DNA from: Yponomeuta sedellus
Taxonomy: Eukaryota; Arthropoda; Insecta; Lepidoptera; Yponomeutidae
NCBI GenBank assembly: GCA_934045075.1
Contig: OW203723.1
Location: 20,010,035-20,074,034 of the forward strand
DNA length: 64,000 nucleotides
Reading direction: 5' to 3'
Each line of letters opens with the position of its first letter. Positions within the stretch are counted from its first letter, which is position 1. The translations under genes and the position numbers were made by a program. Positions 59,466 to 64,000 of the stretch are shown here, piece by piece. Below the pieces are notes generated by a model. That model worked only from the letters and a program-made list of their open reading frames with translations. It did no database searches and was not told the DNA's origin.

Positions 59466-59777
59466 AGACTGCCATCTATCGACGGCAGCCCGCACCAACT
59501 GCTCAACCTGCCTTGCGAAGCATGGAACCGCTCGGGAAAATGCCAATAGCGCTAGTCATAGATGGTTTACCGAACCATGCACTGAACGCGCCCTGTGTTT
59601 CTTAACCTTCGGGATTGTTTAAGATCACTTAGGCAGCCGGGACTACGATTCAGAAGTCAAGCCAGGTCAGAGGCTTTAGGGCGGCTTGAAAACTTCTGAC
59701 AGTAAGACGAGCCACTGGTCTTGCAATCCTCCACCAATCCGGACTTGGACCCCGTGGTGGAGTATCGGCTAAACCTT
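59466..59777 (+). mobile_element. 5S-derived SINE subtype b with 5' inversion
   Basis: 59466-59655 is the 5' half in antisense (5S-like boxes on the minus strand: ggttaagaaacacagggcgc gttcagtgcatggttcgg). 59656-59777 is the 3' half in sense, starting at agtcaagccaggtcagaggc, exactly where the first half leaves off, and reaching ggtggagtatcggctaaacc. Together the two halves make one element. The final tail is missing. Confidence 0.9.
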
Positions 59778-60139
59778 CTGGTAGTTAGCCAGTGTCGGCT
59801 AGGTCTACCTCACGATGGGCTGGTTGAGAGAGCGGAATGGGAGGTGAAGTGAATGGACTTACTTGGTGATGGTGGATGATGGCTCGCTTTAGCTGTTGGG
59901 CAGATGATGAGCGGTGATGGATGAGCTGATGCGTCCAGCGTACGGAGAACACTCCTGCACTGTTCACTTATAGTCTAATATTGTCAATATATTGTTCTTT
60001 GAGCTGATAAAGTTTCTTGGTCACCAAATGTCTATCACTTCACGAGAATTCGAGCACTTATCACGCGCGTATGTCACCGTGCGAATGTGTGTACAGATGG
60101 ATGGATAAATTAGTAGCGAGCAAGCGGCACGAGCCATCG

Positions 60140-60225
60140 ATTCTCGCGCGAACACCTTCCTCAGGGAAGAGACCCATGCCCCTCGGTCGGGACATAATGG
60201 GTTGTTGATGTTGATGAAGTATTTT
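60140..60225 (+). mobile_element. 5S-derived SINE subtype b, 3' fragment
   Basis: ccttcctcagggaagagacc catgcccctcggtcgggaca taatgggttgttgatgttga tg. Only the tail remains. Confidence 0.85.
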
Positions 60226-60304
60226 CATTTTTGAACAAAATCTTTCATAAGCAATCGCATCGTCGTACTCATCGTCATTTTTCACATTTCACATCAATTG
60301 ACGC

Positions 60305-60412
60305 CTAGATTTTTTTTCATACACTTTATTGCACACAAAACAGGACTTCACATTAGAAATAACATGTACAACAGCGAGCTTATCTCTGAAAGAGATTTTT
60401 TCCGTCTTGAAA
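60305..60412 (-). mobile_element. LINE 3'-UTR fragment
   Basis: Plus strand cactttattgcacacaaaac aggacttcacattagaaata acatgtacaacagcgagctt atctctgaaagagatttttt cc, i.e. a minus-strand gataag-type LINE 3' end. Same type as 55965. Confidence 0.75.
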
Positions 60413-60434
60413 CGACATTGAAATGTAATCGGCG

Positions 60435-60546
60435 AGTTCATTGTTCTTTAATACATTTTGCAATTGTGGGCATTACCCCCTATGATAGCACAACGTGGCG
60501 CTCTTTAGGGGAGGGCTATGTCCAGCAGTGGTCTAGTATAGCCTGA
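60435..60546 (+). pseudogene. RTE-like LINE C-terminal end, plus strand
   Basis: A plus frame ends STTWRSLGEGYVQQWSSIA with a stop. cactattgtgggcattaccc cctatgatagcaca precedes it, as on the minus strand at 16700. Fragment only. Confidence 0.75.
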
Positions 60547-60939
60547 CGATGACATTTTGCAAAGTCTAGACCCTGGTTAATATTCTATCGACAGATCATT
60601 GTTTGATAAACATGACATCACCACCCACTGTGTTCCGCCTTTTGCTAGAGGCACGGGCCTACTTACCATAAATACAGGCTACTACTCGTAGATAGTCTAG
60701 TTATGGTAGTAGTCACATAAAATTACGTTTTTGTTATGTTTTTTTCTTCTAGAATAATATAAGCTCAAGAATTTAAGTCGTTATAACCATTCCTTAAAAT
60801 AAATATTTTTTCATTTTTTTCATTTTCAGTTAAGTAGATTTCATTAATTGATTTTCGTATCAAAAACCGTTATAAAGCCGCCAATTGTACTTTGTATCTT
60901 TACATGTTTTATATCATGTCTTTTAGTCACATCACAATA

Positions 60940-61124
60940 ATATTATAAAGTTCGTGAGGTGTATGTTTGTGACTTCTTCACGTCGATATTCTTATAATTT
61001 GGTGTGGACCAAATTATATGAAAATCGCTCCAGCCCAGAGTTAGCTACGTTTTACTGCGGGAAAATATCTTATTTCCATGGGAAAATCGATAAACCGCGG
61101 GTAACACCGCGGGGCACAGCTAGT
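60940..61124 (+). mobile_element. Helitron-like 3' part
   Basis: aaatcgctccagcccagagt tagctacgttttactgcggg aaaatatcttatttccatgg gaaaatcgataaa, then hairpin ccgcgggtaacaccgcgg and ggcacagCTAG before a T at 61124. The 5' end is not defined; it may lie near 60940. Confidence 0.8.
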
Positions 61125-61149
61125 GTACAATAATAGTTATTTGTTATAC

Positions 61150-61640
61150 AAGAGTGCAAAGTTGCTTTTTAACCGCGTGTTCAATTTTGATGACCGAGCA
61201 AGCGAAGGATTCGCAGTGCAGCGAGTGATTCAAAATTAGAATCCTGAGCGTTAGCGAGGGAATCAAAAGAGCACGAGGTGAAAAATCTTTGCACTCGAGT
61301 GCAACACGTAACTTTTCATTCCACCTCAGCGAGGAAATGACTAAATGCAAAAAAAAAACGTTTACAATCACAAGATAGGTACACTTTTATTTCAGTTTAG
61401 GTATTAATTACTACATTATGACAGGTAAGTATTACAGAATAATCTTTAAATTATAACAAAATAATACTAAGGTATAATTAAGAAAATTTTTAAGTAACGT
61501 TGCTACAGTTATTTAAATTGAGTGTAATATTTTTTTAATTCACAAACTTGTTCACACGATGTTCTAAATTCAATTTACTTTATCCTCTAGAGAATAAAAA
61601 CGGCTTTTCCACTCAGATATTGAAGATTAAAAATACTCTT
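61150..61640. repeat. Possible degraded DNA element with gagcg-agcga motifs
   Basis: gaccgagcaagcgaaggatt cgcagtgcagcgagtgattc and cctgagcgttagcgagggaa tc are internally repetitive. tgaaaagaaaa/cttttcattccacc pairs (61311, 61652) suggest inverted similarity between 61311-61335 and 61640-61665. Not assigned. Confidence 0.4.
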
Positions 61641-61679
61641 TCCGAGATAGTGGAATGAAAAGAAAATTGCTATCTATAT

Positions 61680-62660
61680 TTATAACGTGCAAATTAAAGT
61701 CGCTCTGTCGCTTTGTCAGACCGATAAAGAGAGCTCTTTGATAATTTAATCTTTTGGTATCTAAATACCACGTGTCATCAATAACTCGAAGGTTTGAAAG
61801 GAGCGGTATTGTCGAATATCGAAGGGCCGTGACCTAAGGGTCAAGCGCCGAAAAATACCTCAAAACTCGTTCCGTCACCTTATTAGGTTGATGTCACTGT
61901 GTATTTATACAACTTGCCCTGGGGATTGAGGATAATATGAGAAAAATCACAATTTTGTGTTGTTTTATATGAAATTCGCAGTATGGAACTCGCTAAAAGT
62001 AAAGGTAAACTTGGGGGTAGACTAGGCAATTTCCTACTATAATTGACATTGTCAGGAATCAGGTGTTACTTTGATCCATAATCGCATTACAATTTGGAAA
62101 TAGCTTTGATATATTCCGCTAAAAATTTTTTGGCGGAACTTAGCAGAGTAATTTTCACATTTTGATGTTATGATAATTAACTCTACTCGCCACTTCAGTC
62201 TATCCGTGACCATGGTAACTGCAATGCTGCCGAATCGTGGAGAATTAGGGTAATTACTTTTAGCCTAATAATAATTGCGATTAGATCCGTTTGAAATAAA
62301 GCTACGTATGGGCGTCGCGAATCTTTAAAAAAATAGTATATAGAACTTGTTGTACTAACGCGAATGTCATTCCACAAAAATATGTTCTAAATATTTTATG
62401 GTTAAAATTTAAAAATGAACTTCAAGTCAAGAAATTTGTATTTAAATATTATAAGTGTTTTAATATCTAATATATAAAAATCTTGTGCCACAGTATGTGT
62501 TATCAAACTGTTTTTCGCCAACTTTTATGATTTTTTTCTGTTTATATTTAGTAGGTCTGCGAATAGTACGTAGGCTCATTAAAATGACAAAACTACGTTT
62601 GCGGAATCAGCAATTTGTTTTTTATAATAAATTTCATGATTCGTCAAAATATTTTCTCCA
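61680..62660. other. AT-rich stretch; one Helitron-like start
   Basis: ATCTAATATATAAAAATCTT gtgccacagtatgtg at about 62466 resembles the start of the element at 15941. Otherwise nothing recognised. Confidence 0.4.
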
Positions 62661-62662
62661 TC

Positions 62663-62836
62663 TCGATCAACCCTTGTAAGTCCCCACTGCTGGGGCACGT
62701 GTCTCTTCCTGCATCGCAGGAAGGTTAGGCCATACTCCACCACGGGGGCCAAGTCCGGATTGGTGGAGGATTGTAAGACAGTGGCGAGCCTTACTGTCAG
62801 AAGATATCAAACCACCCATAAGGCTTCTGATCAGGA
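62663..62836 (-). mobile_element. 5S-derived SINE, 5'-truncated
   Basis: gatcaacccttgtaagtccc cactgctggggcacgtgtct, ccaagtccggattggtggag gattgtaagacagtggcgag, up to accacccataaggcttctga. The 5S-like half is missing. Confidence 0.95.
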
Positions 62837-62839
62837 TAT

Positions 62840-63190
62840 GTGGTTGATTTTGACGTACCTACATAAAAAAACATGGTTGGCATTTCAGATTAATTTAAAA
62901 TGACATTATTCCTTATGCCTATCAACTCGAATTTCATTGCACTATTTATCATAAGCTTTGCTTTCCCGGTAGCCTAATGATTACCTATTAATAAGCGACA
63001 ATAAACTTCAGTGACCGTCCATCACTTCAATCGTAGATTGCACGCGATAAAACCTGTAGCGTGAATTGCCCATCATTTTGTGAATGTAAGACACCGTCAT
63101 ATTATGCTATGTCAACGGAACTAAGTGAATATAACAATCAAAAGTGTCTCGAAACCACAGATATGAATTAATTTCAATATTTCTGTATTG
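62840..63190. other. Stretch with nothing recognised
   Basis: No supported gene or repeat. Confidence 0.4.
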
Positions 63191-63194
63191 CGCC

Positions 63195-63352
63195 GACTAC
63201 CCGCCTCTAATTTCTTTCTTGTCTCCGTCTATTGTTGCCTGGAAGAAATTGCTTTTAGTAATAAGGCCGCCATTTGTACTGTATTTTTTTATAATTGCTG
63301 TTACTGTAATTTCTGTGTACAATAAAGAATATTCTATCTATTTATCTATATG
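63195..63352 (+). mobile_element. LINE 3' end (gccgcc/tcta type)
   Basis: gcctggaagaaattgctttt agtaataaggccgccatttg, tgctgttactgtaatttctg tgtacaataaagaatattct atctatttatcta. The 3' UTR and tail are complete; no coding part. Confidence 0.9.
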
Positions 63353-63359
63353 AAATCGG

Positions 63360-63900
63360 TGCTTAAAACATAACCAACATATTATTATTTAAAATGAAAT
63401 ATAAAGATATATCAGATTTTATGTGTTACTTGAATGTGGGACAAATAAAATAAATATTTCTGCGAAATGTTTTTTTACGAACCATAATTTTATACATATC
63501 ACCGTAAATGTGTATGTAAATATGGACATAAATAAGACACCTAAAATTTTCTGGCACATACTCGTACTCATGTTAATTTCTGAGTAGTAAGTATCATGTT
63601 ACAAACGAATTAAAACGTCAAATGCAATGATTTATAGCGCATGCATGCGTATGCGCAATGAGGAACAGCATATTTGGATGATAATTGTCATCGTTAAGAT
63701 GATTAAGTGATCATTTGACGAAATAAACCGTGAGAGAATAAACAAACAAGATGAGGTGTAAAAAAATTGCTTTATTATGAGCTACTCTTCTAATGGTGGG
63801 GAATGAAAAGGGAAAACCACGAACGAAATAAATGAAACAAGAAATTTCAGGGTGAATTTCCCTAATGACACTATTTGAACATAAAATTTCAACTTATTTC
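63360..63900. other. AT-rich stretch, nothing recognised
   Basis: No supported gene or repeat before the SINE fragment at the window end. Confidence 0.4.
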
Positions 63901-63902
63901 AC

Positions 63903-63972
63903 AGTATGTGAACTCCTCAAACACTCAGATTTCCTCACGATGTTAACCTTCACCAGCCGTCAGAAAGCCACT
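63903..63972 (-). mobile_element. Core SINE fragment at window end
   Basis: gtgaactcctcaaacactca gatttcctcacgatgttaac cttcaccagccg is the reverse of the core and the block after it. It may continue beyond the window. Confidence 0.75.
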
Positions 63973-64000
63973 TTGCCTCTGCAAAGGTCGAAAGTCCTAA

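Overview
This window looks like non-coding, transposon-saturated DNA from a moth or butterfly (Lepidoptera). The reasons are the AT-rich composition, the absence of any long open reading frame, and the repeat types. These include Helitron ends that finish in CTAG after a GC hairpin, non-LTR 3' ends with a GATAAG...GCCGCC block and a TATC/TCTA tail, the degraded C-termini of RTE-like reverse transcriptases, and many tRNA-headed SINEs with a shared core. No search could be run, so the order is an inference from repeat style. The window could be intergenic or deep within introns. Only one stretch (about 43603-43829) has the base and codon composition of a genuine exon, and one short exon-like segment (25018-25080) has good splice-site context.

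Layout. 1-5450: mostly unique AT-rich DNA with SINE fragments, an 85-bp palindrome and two terminal-inverted-repeat MITEs with TA target sites (3883-4108, 5203-5449). 5450-9000: a ~500-bp imperfect inverted repeat, a tail-to-tail pair of 5S-derived SINEs and an ATAC microsatellite. 9000-16200: LINE C-terminal remnants, a core SINE with a clean 15-bp target-site duplication, and two abutting Helitrons. 16200-24000: dense SINEs, several copies of a tRNA-Ile-like SINE (one a perfect 66-bp-arm palindrome), and an unexplained array of 20-bp palindromic units spaced every ~30.5 bp (17911-18150). 24000-33450: mixed SINEs, MITEs, a Jockey/CR1-type LINE end and a 364-bp Helitron. 33450-46900: LINE 3' ends, 5S-derived SINEs, a long-armed foldback and the candidate exon. 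46900-64000: SINEs nested in SINEs and LINEs, a 230-bp tandem duplication, Helitrons, and long quiet AT-rich stretches.

How the parts fit together. The SINE families fall into two promoter types: tRNA-like heads (A and B boxes) and a 5S rRNA-like internal promoter. Their 3' ends fall into a few tail types. One tail (cctgtgccc-cagcagtggg-ac) is shared by the 5S-derived SINE, one tail type of the core SINE, and the C-terminal/3' end of the RTE-like LINE fragments, which suggests that an RTE-clade LINE mobilised them. The clearest novel pattern is that most copies of the tRNA-Ile-like SINE that are bounded by target-site duplications carry a 5' inversion, in one case turning exactly at the tRNA anticodon stem-loop. 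The same kind of inversion appears in the 5S-derived and core SINEs, so inverted (twin-primed or snap-back) retroposition seems unusually common here.
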